Below, piece after piece: positions 1 through 5,851 of a DNA stretch of 6,074 nt (its first letter is position 1; each line of letters begins with the position of its first letter). The DNA comes from an uncultured Collinsella sp. Its GTDB lineage: Bacteria > Actinomycetota > Coriobacteriia > Coriobacteriales > Coriobacteriaceae. The notes beneath the pieces are model-generated. The model worked only from the letters and a program-made list of their open reading frames with translations. It was not told the origin of the DNA and did no database searches. Where the stretch lies: positions 1 through 6,074 of the forward strand of contig CAAEOL010000004.1 of assembly GCA_900757595.1 (NCBI GenBank), in the 5' to 3' direction. The position numbers and the translations under genes are program-made.

Positions 1-16
1 ATTCCCTTCCCCGCCA
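1..16 (+). tRNA. Possible 3' end of a tRNA gene, truncated by the window edge (isotype unknown)
   Basis: The first 16 bases fit the 3' end of a tRNA. A1 would be the conserved A58 of the T-loop, C4 the conserved C61, 4-8 the 3' T-stem strand, 9-15 (CCCCGCC) the 3' acceptor strand and A16 the discriminator. The 5' acceptor strand would then be GGCGGGG, outside the window. The next bases are CCT, so a CCA end is not encoded, unlike the tRNA-Leu gene later in the window. A strong terminator begins 14 bases downstream, the same arrangement as behind that tRNA-Leu. With only a third of the molecule visible, the end of a coding region (a TGA at 25-27 closes one frame) cannot be excluded. Confidence 0.42.
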
Positions 17-29
17 CCTTGAATTGACT

Positions 30-59
30 AGGACCTCTGCAAAGGGGTCCTTTTCTTTT
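30..59 (+). terminator. Rho-independent terminator of the upstream transcript
   Basis: Bases 30-38 pair with 43-51 in a nine-base-pair stem (one G-U pair) capped by the stable tetraloop GCAA (39-42). The stem runs directly into a T-rich tract, TTTTCTTTT. This is a textbook intrinsic terminator reading rightwards. It ends whatever lies before the window, probably the tRNA whose end is at 1-16, and isolates the following gene cluster from it. Confidence 0.88.
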
Positions 60-72
60 ATGTAGGGTTCTG

Positions 73-120
73 CGGAAACTGCGTCCCAGAATAAGGGCTC
101 AGAACGGGACACACTTTCCG
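73..120. repeat. Large imperfect inverted repeat / hairpin, possibly a dispersed palindromic element
   Basis: Bases 73-87 pair with 106-120 over 15 positions, with 13 Watson-Crick pairs and two isolated mismatches (C79/C114 and C82/A111). The arms consist of CGGAAA, a two-base TG step and GTCCC, mirrored by GGGAC, CA and TTTCCG. The loop is 18 bases (88-105). There is no T-tract after it, so it is not a normal terminator, and it sits in non-coding DNA between a terminator and the next gene. The form suits a REP-like intergenic palindrome or an RNA/DNA hairpin. Whether copies exist elsewhere in the genome cannot be seen here. Confidence 0.6.
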
Positions 121-210
121 GTGCCTGCCTCCGGCGCGCGTACACACCTCGTCGCACCATTCCGAGCCCGCCCGCCCCAGACATTCCTCCCACTTTCGCG
201 TCACTTTACA

Positions 211-222
211 GACCGTTCGGTC
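211..222. promoter_or_regulatory. Perfect 12-bp palindrome, candidate TetR-type operator
   Basis: GACCG-TT-CGGTC is a perfect dyad with a two-base centre, lying about 100 bases upstream of the GH5-like gene. Known TetR-family operators often have this GACCG(N2)CGGTC shape, so a TetR-family repressor site is a reasonable guess. It covers the place where a -35 element would be expected for the candidate -10 TATACT at 242-247, which would allow repression by occlusion. No regulator gene lies in the window, so the binding protein is unknown. Confidence 0.4.
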
Positions 223-241
223 GCCTGTCCGCACACGCGGG

Positions 242-277
242 TATACTCAAAACAATACTTATCCTATGCAATACGAT
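242..277 (+). promoter_or_regulatory. Candidate promoter region for the GH5-like/rsmI transcript
   Basis: This is an AT-richer island in otherwise GC-rich DNA, with several -10-like hexamers: TATACT at 242-247, TATCCT at 260-265 and TACGAT at 272-277. None has a good -35 box at 16-18 bases; the stretch before TATACT falls on the palindrome at 211-222. Position and composition support a promoter here, but the exact element cannot be chosen. Confidence 0.3.
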
Positions 278-300
278 GCGGGTTCGACCTGCATGATCCG

Positions 301-307
301 AAGGGGG
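301..307 (+). promoter_or_regulatory. Ribosome binding site fixing the GH5-like start
   Basis: AAGGGGG lies five bases before the ATG at 313. It decides the start in favour of 313 over the upstream in-frame GTG at 121, which would add 64 residues with no family resemblance, and over the GTG at 310, which lies only two bases from the site. Confidence 0.75.
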
Positions 308-312
308 CAGTG

Positions 313-1374
313 ATGGAGAGGATACTCGGCGTTAATCTCTCTGGCTGGTTTATTCCCGAGCCTTGGGTGACCCCGTCGCTGTACGCGGCGACCGGTGCAT
401 CCAACGCGGCTGAGCTACAGGAGGCCATGGGTACCGCCGCCTATAACGAGCGCATGCGCCGCCATTACGAGACGTTTGTGAGCGAGGACGATTTTCGCCG
501 CATGGCGCAGATCGGTCTCAATGCCGTGCGTCTGCCGGTGCCCTGGTATGCCTTTGGCTCACAGGAGTCCGATGCCTCCTACATATCGGTTGTCGATTAC
601 ATCGACCGCGCAATTGAGTGGGCTGCCAAGTACGACATCCGCGTGCTGCTCGATCTGGCAACCGTGCCCGGTGGCCAGGGCGATTCCAACGATTCGCCCA
701 CCACGCCGGAGGCTGTTGCCGAGTGGCATTCGTCCACCAACGGCCGTCATGTCGCACTCGACGTGCTCGAGCGCTTGGCCGATCGCTATGGCGAGGCCGA
801 GAGCCTGCTGGGCATTGAGCTGCTGGACACGCCGCAGATGAGCGTTCGCAAGAGCCTCTTCACCATGACGGATGGCATTCCTGCTCACTACCTGCGCAAT
901 TTCTATCGCGATGCCTACGAGCTCGTCCGTTCGTATATGCCCGAGGATAAAATCGTCGTCTTCTCGTCGTCGGGGCATCCCAGCGAGTGGAAGCATTTTA
1001 TGCGCGGCGCCAAGTACAAGAACGTCTACATGGACCTTCACCTGTACCATTACCGCGACGAGTATGCGCTCGACATCACGAGCCCTCGCGGGCTGACGAC
1101 GGCGATTTCGCGTAACAAGCGCGAGCTTAAAGAAGCGATTTCGACTGGGTTCCCCGTGCTGGTGGGCGAATGGTCGGGCGCGGCGATCTTTGCCAACTCG
1201 TCGGTTACGCCCGAGGGCCGCAATGCCTACGAGCGCGTGTTTATCGCCAACCAGCTGGCTTCGTTTGCGCCGGCTGCCGGTTGGTTCTTCCAAACGTGGA
1301 AGACCGAGAAGCGCATTGCAGCATGGGACGCCCGCGCGGCGCTCGGTACGCTCGAGCGCGGCATGATTGAATAG
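313..1374 (+). CDS. GH5-family (exo-1,3-beta-glucanase-like) protein with degenerate active site
   Basis: A 353-residue protein covering a whole GH5 (beta/alpha)8 barrel. Signatures of the exo-1,3-glucanase branch are clear: GVNLSGWFIPEPWVTPSLY near 6-24, FVSEDDF-IGLNAVRLPVPW at 55-78, H243-x-Y245, VGEWS with the nucleophile position E286, and GWFFQTWKTE at 323-332. However, the acid/base motif Asn-Glu-Pro after GIELL is D172-T173-P174, and the conserved Asp-Leu-His of the third strand is D114-L115-A116. By family knowledge, loss of the acid/base Glu should abolish or strongly reduce normal retaining hydrolysis. A non-catalytic sugar-binding role or an altered reaction is possible. There is no signal peptide or membrane segment, so it is probably cytoplasmic, unlike secreted glucanases. 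The stop lies six bases before rsmI, implying co-transcription. Family assignment is secure; function is unknown. Confidence 0.85.
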   Translation: MERILGVNLSGWFIPEPWVTPSLYAATGASNAAELQEAMGTAAYNERMRRHYETFVSEDDFRRMAQIGLNAVRLPVPWYAFGSQESDASYISVVDYIDRAIEWAAKYDIRVLLDLATVPGGQGDSNDSPTTPEAVAEWHSSTNGRHVALDVLERLADRYGEAESLLGIELLDTPQMSVRKSLFTMTDGIPAHYLRNFYRDAYELVRSYMPEDKIVVFSSSGHPSEWKHFMRGAKYKNVYMDLHLYHYRDEYALDITSPRGLTTAISRNKRELKEAISTGFPVLVGEWSGAAIFANSSVTPEGRNAYERVFIANQLASFAPAAGWFFQTWKTEKRIAAWDARAALGTLERGMIE

Positions 1375-1380
1375 GTTGAT

Positions 1381-2259
1381 ATGACGCAAAACAGCGCCCA
1401 TACGGGCAAACTCTATGTGGTCGGCACGCCCATCGGCAACCTAGGCGACCTGTCCCCGCGCGTTGGCGAGGCTTTTGCCGCCGCCGATGCCATTTGCTGC
1501 GAAGACACGCGCGTGACGTCAAAGCTGCTGATGCACCTGGGCATTTCCAAGCCGCTTGTCCGTTGCGACGAGAATGTGATCGCTAGCCGCGCTGCCGGCC
1601 TGGTCGACCGTCTGCTGGCGGGGGAGACCCTCGCCTTTGCCTCGGACGCCGGCATGCCGAGCGTGTCCGATCCCGGCCAGGCGCTGGTCGAGGCGGCGCG
1701 TGAGGCCGATGTACCCGTCGAAGTTATTCCCGGGCCCTCTGCTTGCGTCACGGCGCTTGTTTCGTCCGGCATTCCCTGCGAGCATTTTTTCTTCGAGGGC
1801 TTTTTGGGCCGAAAGCACGGCGACCGTGTGCGCCGTTTGCAGCGCCTTGCCGTGGTGCCCGGCGCACTCATCTTCTACGAGTCTCCACATCGCATCGTGG
1901 CGACGCTCGAGGCCGTGGCGGAGGTCTTTCCCCAGCGTGAGGTTGCCGTCTGCCGCGAACTCACCAAGCTGCACGAGGAGGTCTTGCGCGGGCTCGCTGC
2001 CCAGCTTGCCGAGGAACTGCGCGCTCGCGGCGAGGTAAAGGGCGAGATCGCGCTGGTCATCGCGCCGCCGAGCGAGGATGAGGAGGCCGGTATCGTGCCG
2101 GTCGGCGCCACGGCAGCGGATCCCGACGAGGCCCTGCGCGAGGATATCCGCGCCGCGCTCGAGGAGGGGGAGCCCGCGTCTGCGGTGGCCAAGCGCCTGT
2201 CTCAGAAGTATTCGCGCCGCAAGCGCGATGTCTATGCCATGGTGCTCGATATGCAATAG
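1381..2259 (+). CDS. rsmI: 16S rRNA (cytidine(1402)-2'-O)-methyltransferase RsmI
   Basis: RsmI uses S-adenosylmethionine to 2'-O-methylate C1402 in the P site of 16S rRNA, tuning decoding together with RsmH. The 292-residue length is normal. Family motifs appear in order: VGTPIGNLGDLSPR at 14-27, CCEDTRVTSK at 39-48, SDAGMPSVSDPG at 88-99, PGPSA at 117-121, FFFEGFLGRK near 140, YESPHR at 166-171, CRELTKLHEE at 191-200, GEVKGEIALVI near 217-227, and a basic C-terminal helical region ending in a YSRRKRDVY segment. ATG 1381 is six bases after the GH5-like stop, with only a weak TAGG as ribosome binding site, so translation is probably coupled. Upstream in-frame codons run into that same TAG, leaving no longer start. 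The acidic linker at about 230-255 is variable in the family. Confidence 0.96.
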   Translation: MTQNSAHTGKLYVVGTPIGNLGDLSPRVGEAFAAADAICCEDTRVTSKLLMHLGISKPLVRCDENVIASRAAGLVDRLLAGETLAFASDAGMPSVSDPGQALVEAAREADVPVEVIPGPSACVTALVSSGIPCEHFFFEGFLGRKHGDRVRRLQRLAVVPGALIFYESPHRIVATLEAVAEVFPQREVAVCRELTKLHEEVLRGLAAQLAEELRARGEVKGEIALVIAPPSEDEEAGIVPVGATAADPDEALREDIRAALEEGEPASAVAKRLSQKYSRRKRDVYAMVLDMQ

Positions 2260-2260
2260 A

Positions 2261-2289
2261 TGGAGGATATCCAGCCCTTGCGCTAGAAT
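2261..2289 (+). promoter_or_regulatory. Candidate metG promoter (-10 TAGAAT)
   Basis: TAGAAT at 2284-2289 matches the TAnnnT -10 pattern and lies 40 bases before the metG start. The -35 position 17 bases upstream (TGGAGG, 2261-2266) is poor. Six-base arms GAGGAT (2263-2268) and ATCCTC (2291-2296) flank the -10 and could be an operator or chance. The 69-base gap is too short for a T-box or SAM riboswitch, the usual controls of methionine genes in Firmicutes. No terminator separates rsmI from metG, so readthrough from rsmI is also possible. Confidence 0.4.
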
Positions 2290-2328
2290 CATCCTCTGTA
2301 TGCAACGTTTTTCTGGAGGACAAACCCC

Positions 2329-3930
2329 ATGGATCAAAGCAAGCCTTCGTTCTTTATCACGACGCCCATCTACTACGTCAACGCCGATCCGCACCTGGGC
2401 ACGGCTTATTCCACCATCATCGCCGACGTTCAGGCTCGCTATCGCCGTTCCGCCGGCTATAACGTCAAGTTCCTGACCGGCATGGACGAGCACGGCGAGA
2501 AGGTCGCCGAGGCCGCAGCCAAGCATGGCATGACGCCGCAGGAGTGGACCGACAGCCAGGCTCCGCACTTCAAGGAGCTTTGGAGCAAGCTCGAGATCTC
2601 CAACGACGACTTCATCCGCACCACCGAGCCGCGCCAGCATCATGCCGTGCAGTACCTGTGGGAGCGCATGAAGGAGTCCGGCTATCTGTATAAGGGCAGC
2701 TACGACGGTTGGTATTGCGTGCCTGACGAGACCTACTTCACCGATACGCAGGTCCAGAAGGGCGACGAGGAGTACGGCAGCGTTGGCCAGCACCTGTGCC
2801 CCGACTGCCACCGTCCGCTTGAGCGCGTGCAGGAGGAGTCCTACTTCTTTAAGCTTTCCGCCTTCCAGGACAAGCTTCTCAAGCTCTATGACGAGCACCC
2901 CGACTTTGTCGAGCCTGCGTTCCGTATGAACGAGGTACGCAGCTTTGTCGAGGGCGGCCTTAACGACCTTTCCGTGAGCCGTACGAGCTTTGACTGGGGC
3001 ATTCAGGTCCCGTTTGACGAGGGTCACGTGACCTACGTGTGGTTCGATGCGTTGCTCAACTATATGACGGCCGTCGGCTACGGTGTCGACACCGACGAGG
3101 CCCGTGCCGAGCTGGCCTATCGCTGGCCCGCGCAGTTCCACATCGTGGGTAAGGACATCATCCGCTTCCACTGCGTCATTTGGCCCGCGATGCTCATGGC
3201 CATCGGCGAGGCCCTGCCCGAGCACGTCTTTGCCCACGGCTTCCTGACCGTGCGCAATGCCGAGACCGGTAAGGCCGAGAAGATGTCCAAGAGCCGCGGC
3301 AACGCCATCGCTCCGCAGGATGTTATCGACATGCTGGGCGTCGAGGGCTACCGCTATTACTTTATGACCGACGTGGTCCCCGGCACCGACGGCGCCATCA
3401 GCTTCGATCGTATGGAGCAGGTCTACAACGCCGATCTGGCCAACAGCTGGGGCAACCTCATTTCGCGCTCGCTCAACATGAGCGCAAAGTACTTTGACGG
3501 CTGCGCCCCGGCTAAACCGGCGTCTGCCGACGCGTTCGATAACCCGCTGGCAAAGATCGCCGATGGTCTGGTCGAGCGCTACATGGCCAAGATGGACGTG
3601 CTCGATTACGGCGGAGCCAAGGACGAGGTCATGGAGCTCATCCACGCCGCCAACCACTACATTGAGGACTCCGAGCCTTGGGCACTTGCCAAGGACGAGG
3701 CCAAGGCTGACGAGCTGGCGTTTGTGATCTACAACCTGCTCGAGGCCATCCGCATTGCCGCTCACCTGCTGATGCCGCTCATGCCTCAGACCTCTGCTGA
3801 GGCCCTGCGCCGCCTGTCCTGTGAGGGCGAGGCCGCGAGCGACGACCTCAAGGGCATTTGCACTTGGGGCCTGCTTGCCGGCGGTCAGCCCGTCGAGAAG
3901 GGCGATCCGCTGTTCCCGCGTCTGGCGTAG
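2329..3930 (+). CDS. metG: Methionyl-tRNA synthetase
   Basis: A class I aminoacyl-tRNA synthetase that activates methionine with ATP and charges initiator and elongator tRNA-Met in the cytoplasm. The 533-residue protein has TTPIYYVNADPHLGTAY at 11-27 with the HIGH-type H22-L-G-T, MDEHG soon after, WFDALLNYM and GKDIIRFHCVIWPA in the catalytic domain, and K318-M-S-K-S at 318-322. The helical anticodon domain carries N376 and R380 (in GNLISR) and W451 (in SEPW), matching the known CAU-reading residues. The zinc knuckle in the connective peptide is unusual: C130-x2-D133 paired with C157-x2-C160. The C-terminal Trbp111-like domain of longer MetRS enzymes is absent, as in compact actinobacterial forms. 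ATG 2329 has a strong GGAGGA (2315-2320) eight bases upstream. It is followed by a terminator, so metG ends its transcript. Confidence 0.98.
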   Translation: MDQSKPSFFITTPIYYVNADPHLGTAYSTIIADVQARYRRSAGYNVKFLTGMDEHGEKVAEAAAKHGMTPQEWTDSQAPHFKELWSKLEISNDDFIRTTEPRQHHAVQYLWERMKESGYLYKGSYDGWYCVPDETYFTDTQVQKGDEEYGSVGQHLCPDCHRPLERVQEESYFFKLSAFQDKLLKLYDEHPDFVEPAFRMNEVRSFVEGGLNDLSVSRTSFDWGIQVPFDEGHVTYVWFDALLNYMTAVGYGVDTDEARAELAYRWPAQFHIVGKDIIRFHCVIWPAMLMAIGEALPEHVFAHGFLTVRNAETGKAEKMSKSRGNAIAPQDVIDMLGVEGYRYYFMTDVVPGTDGAISFDRMEQVYNADLANSWGNLISRSLNMSAKYFDGCAPAKPASADAFDNPLAKIADGLVERYMAKMDVLDYGGAKDEVMELIHAANHYIEDSEPWALAKDEAKADELAFVIYNLLEAIRIAAHLLMPLMPQTSAEALRRLSCEGEAASDDLKGICTWGLLAGGQPVEKGDPLFPRLA

Positions 3931-3972
3931 AGACCGCGCGAGCGCCATATCGGCAATTTGCTGTTTAGCTGT

Positions 3973-4007
3973 AAGGGCATGGCCGCCACGGTCCATGCCC
4001 TTTTGTT
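3973..4007 (+). terminator. Rho-independent terminator after metG
   Basis: Bases 3973-3982 (AAGGGCATGG) pair perfectly with 3993-4002. Two more G-C pairs are possible above a one-base bulge at T3992, and the stem is followed by TTTTGTTT. It lies 42 bases past the metG stop and 33 bases before the rsmA ATG. Strong termination here would separate the rsmI-metG and rsmA-tatD units, although no clear promoter is seen between the hairpin and rsmA. Confidence 0.85.
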
Positions 4008-4040
4008 TCAAGACGCCGCCATCATGCTAAGGAGGCAACC

Positions 4041-4901
4041 ATGACAACTTCGCCTTTGGCAAACCCCACGGCCACCAGGGAGCTGCTGGAGGAGTTTGGC
4101 CTTGCGACCAAGCATCGCCTGGGCCAGAACTTTCTAATCGACAATCATGTGATCGAACGTATCTGCGAGCTTACCGAGCTTGCAGGTGACGAGCGCGTAC
4201 TCGAGGTGGGTCCAGGTTGCGGTACGTTGACACTTGCGTTGCTGCAGGAAGCGGCGTGCGTTACGTCCATTGAGGCCGATCCCGAGCTTGAGCCGGTGCT
4301 CGATGCCCACGCCGCCGACTATGCCAACTTCCGCTTTATCATGGGCGACGCGCTCAAGGTGACGCCGGAGCAGATTGAGCAGGCTGCGGGCGGTGAGCCG
4401 ACGGTATTTGTCGCGAACTTGCCCTATAACGTGGCGGCGACGATCATTTTGCAATTTTTCCAGACGATGCCGGCGCTAAAGCGCGCCGTCGTCATGGTGC
4501 AAAAGGAGGTTGCCGATCGCATTGCCGCAGTGCCGGGCAACAAGACCTATGGCGGCTATACGGCAAAGCTTGGCCTGTATGCGCAGGTAACGGGTCGCTT
4601 TGAGGTGCCGCCGCGTTGCTTTATGCCGGCGCCACACGTGGACTCGGCCGTCGTGCGTATCGACCGTGTTGACGGTGTGGTGCCCGAAGGACTCGATCGC
4701 GAATTTGTGGCCCGCGTGATTGACGCTGCATTTGCTCAGCGTCGCAAGACCATCCGCAATTCCATGAGCGCCAACGGCTTTGCCAAGGACGTGCTCGATG
4801 CCGCCTTTGAGGCTTGCGGTATCGCACCCACCACGCGCGCCGAGACGCTCGGCGTCGCCGACTTTGTGTGTCTGGCTCGGGAGCTTTCCCATGACGCTTA
4901 A
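4041..4901 (+). CDS. rsmA: 16S rRNA (adenine(1518)-N6/adenine(1519)-N6)-dimethyltransferase RsmA
   Basis: RsmA (KsgA) transfers four methyl groups from S-adenosylmethionine to two adjacent adenines in the 3'-terminal hairpin of 16S rRNA, a late small-subunit maturation check; its loss gives kasugamycin resistance. The 286-residue length is normal. Visible motifs are HRLGQNFLID at 25-34, the SAM-binding VLEVGPGCGT at 53-62, acidic E78-A-D80 at the ribose-binding position, MGDAL at 101-105, the catalytic N126-L-P-Y129, QKEVADRI at 154-161, CFMPAPHVDSAVVRI at 193-207 and FAQRRKTIRNSM at 231-242. All key residues are present. The start has an ideal AAGGAGG (4029-4035) five bases upstream. Its last 11 bases overlap the start of tatD, indicating translational coupling. 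Its promoter is not evident; a weak one may lie inside the terminator region, or readthrough may supply it. Confidence 0.98.
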   Translation: MTTSPLANPTATRELLEEFGLATKHRLGQNFLIDNHVIERICELTELAGDERVLEVGPGCGTLTLALLQEAACVTSIEADPELEPVLDAHAADYANFRFIMGDALKVTPEQIEQAAGGEPTVFVANLPYNVAATIILQFFQTMPALKRAVVMVQKEVADRIAAVPGNKTYGGYTAKLGLYAQVTGRFEVPPRCFMPAPHVDSAVVRIDRVDGVVPEGLDREFVARVIDAAFAQRRKTIRNSMSANGFAKDVLDAAFEACGIAPTTRAETLGVADFVCLARELSHDA

Positions 4902-5808
4902 TGCCGAACGCGTGACGTTTACCAAGAAAAAGAAGACGGTTGCTTGTCCCGTGCCCTTGGCACCGCTTGCCGACACACATGCGCATCTGCTTTCGTTCTG
5001 GGGCAAGGATGTGCCCGAGACACTCGTGCGTGCCAAGGCGGCAGGCATCGACCTGTTGGTGACGGTCTTCGACCCCATCGCCGACAAGCGCAGCGTGACG
5101 GACTATAGCGACTGGCTCGTGCGCGAAATTCTGCCGATGCAGGATATCCCGCAGATCAAGTATCTTGCCGGCGTGCATCCGTATGGCGCGCCGGACTATA
5201 CCGACGACATTCACGCGCAGGTTGTTGCTGCGCTTGATGACCCTTTGTGCGCCGGTATTGGCGAAATCGGTCTGGACTACCACATGGACTATGACGACGA
5301 TATCGCGCCGGCACCCCATAACGTGCAGATTGACTGCATGGCGCGCCAGCTCGAGCTTGCCGTGCGTCGTAACGTGCCGGTGGAGCTGCATCTGCGTCAC
5401 GAGGACATGGACCAGGAGCGTACCTCGCACGTGGACGCCTACAACGTGCTTCGTGGGGTGGGCGTGCCCCAGACCGGTTGTGTGCTGCACTGTTTTGGCG
5501 AGGACCGCGCCACGATGGAGCGCTTTGTGGAGCTGGGCTGCTATATCGCCTATGGTGGTGCGGCCACCTTTAAGCGCAACGACGACGTGCGCGAGGCATT
5601 TGCGGCAACCCCACTCGATCGAATTTTGTTCGAGACGGATTGCCCGTATATGGCTCCGGAGCCCATCCGCGGTCTTGAATGCGAGCCCGCAATGATCTCC
5701 ATTACGGCAAACGCGCTGGTTAACGACCGTATCGATCGCACTGGTGAGGACGCCGAAACAATCGCGCATGCCGCTTGGGAAAATGCCTGCAAACTTTTTC
5801 AAAAATAG
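4891..5808 (+). CDS. TatD-family metal-dependent hydrolase (DNase)
   Basis: A 305-residue amidohydrolase-fold protein of the TatD family, whose members are cytoplasmic metal-dependent nucleases with 3'-5' exonuclease or DNA-repair roles. All metal ligands are in place: H30 and H32 in DTHAH, E125 in GEIGLDY, H167 in VELHLRH, H200 in VLHCFG and D250 in FETDCPY. H96 in AGVHPY is also conserved. ATG 4891 overlaps the rsmA end by 11 bases and has GGGAG (4879-4883) seven bases upstream. An upstream in-frame start at 4780 inside rsmA is unlikely. The protein exceeds the usual 250-265 residues because of a lysine-rich leader of about 25 residues before the first metal motif and small insertions near 98-105 and 131-142. 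The exact substrate cannot be inferred. The family call is secure; whether it is the orthologue of E. coli tatD or of ycfH/yabD is not. Confidence 0.94.
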   Translation: MTLNAERVTFTKKKKTVACPVPLAPLADTHAHLLSFWGKDVPETLVRAKAAGIDLLVTVFDPIADKRSVTDYSDWLVREILPMQDIPQIKYLAGVHPYGAPDYTDDIHAQVVAALDDPLCAGIGEIGLDYHMDYDDDIAPAPHNVQIDCMARQLELAVRRNVPVELHLRHEDMDQERTSHVDAYNVLRGVGVPQTGCVLHCFGEDRATMERFVELGCYIAYGGAATFKRNDDVREAFAATPLDRILFETDCPYMAPEPIRGLECEPAMISITANALVNDRIDRTGEDAETIAHAAWENACKLFQK

Positions 5809-5811
5809 TTC

Positions 5812-5840
5812 TTGCGTTCGCGGTGGCGCTCCGTTATTCT
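5812..5840 (+). promoter_or_regulatory. Promoter of the tRNA-Leu gene
   Basis: TTGCGT (5812-5817) and TATTCT (5835-5840) are separated by exactly 17 bases and sit in the short gap between the tatD stop and the tRNA. Transcription would begin about six to eight bases after the -10, leaving a precursor leader of only a few bases before the tRNA at 5852. This is the best-matching sigma-70-type promoter in the window, so the tRNA need not depend on readthrough from tatD. Confidence 0.68.
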
Positions 5841-5851
5841 AATTCCTGCAC

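Noticed and set aside
121..312. A 64-residue N-terminal extension of the GH5-like protein from the GTG at 121
   Set aside because: The residues resemble no family member and lack a signal-peptide pattern. The region carries the dyad and promoter-like sequence, and an AAGGGGG site points to ATG 313.
559..1401. A 280-codon minus-strand frame opposite the GH5-like gene
   Set aside because: It is antisense to a gene with clear GH5 signatures and has low-information composition.
2263..2312. GAGGAT/ATCCTC hairpin plus T-run as an rsmI terminator
   Set aside because: The stem is only six pairs with a 22-base loop, and the T-run is 11 bases beyond the stem, so it does not fit an intrinsic terminator.
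2260..2328. A T-box or SAM riboswitch before metG
   Set aside because: The gap is only 69 bases and has no conserved T-box or SAM-box sequence; only a candidate -10 and the ribosome binding site are visible.
1519..4011. An 830-codon open frame on the minus strand across rsmI and metG
   Set aside because: It is antisense to two certain genes. Long open antisense frames follow from GC-rich third positions, and the translation shows no recognisable domain.
4780..4890. An upstream start of the TatD-family gene inside rsmA
   Set aside because: It would add 37 residues from the wrong frame of rsmA without family support; ATG 4891 has its own GGGAG site.
4621..5802. A 393-codon open frame on the minus strand opposite rsmA and tatD
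   Set aside because: It is the shadow of two well-supported genes, rich in His/Arg/Val with no family motif.
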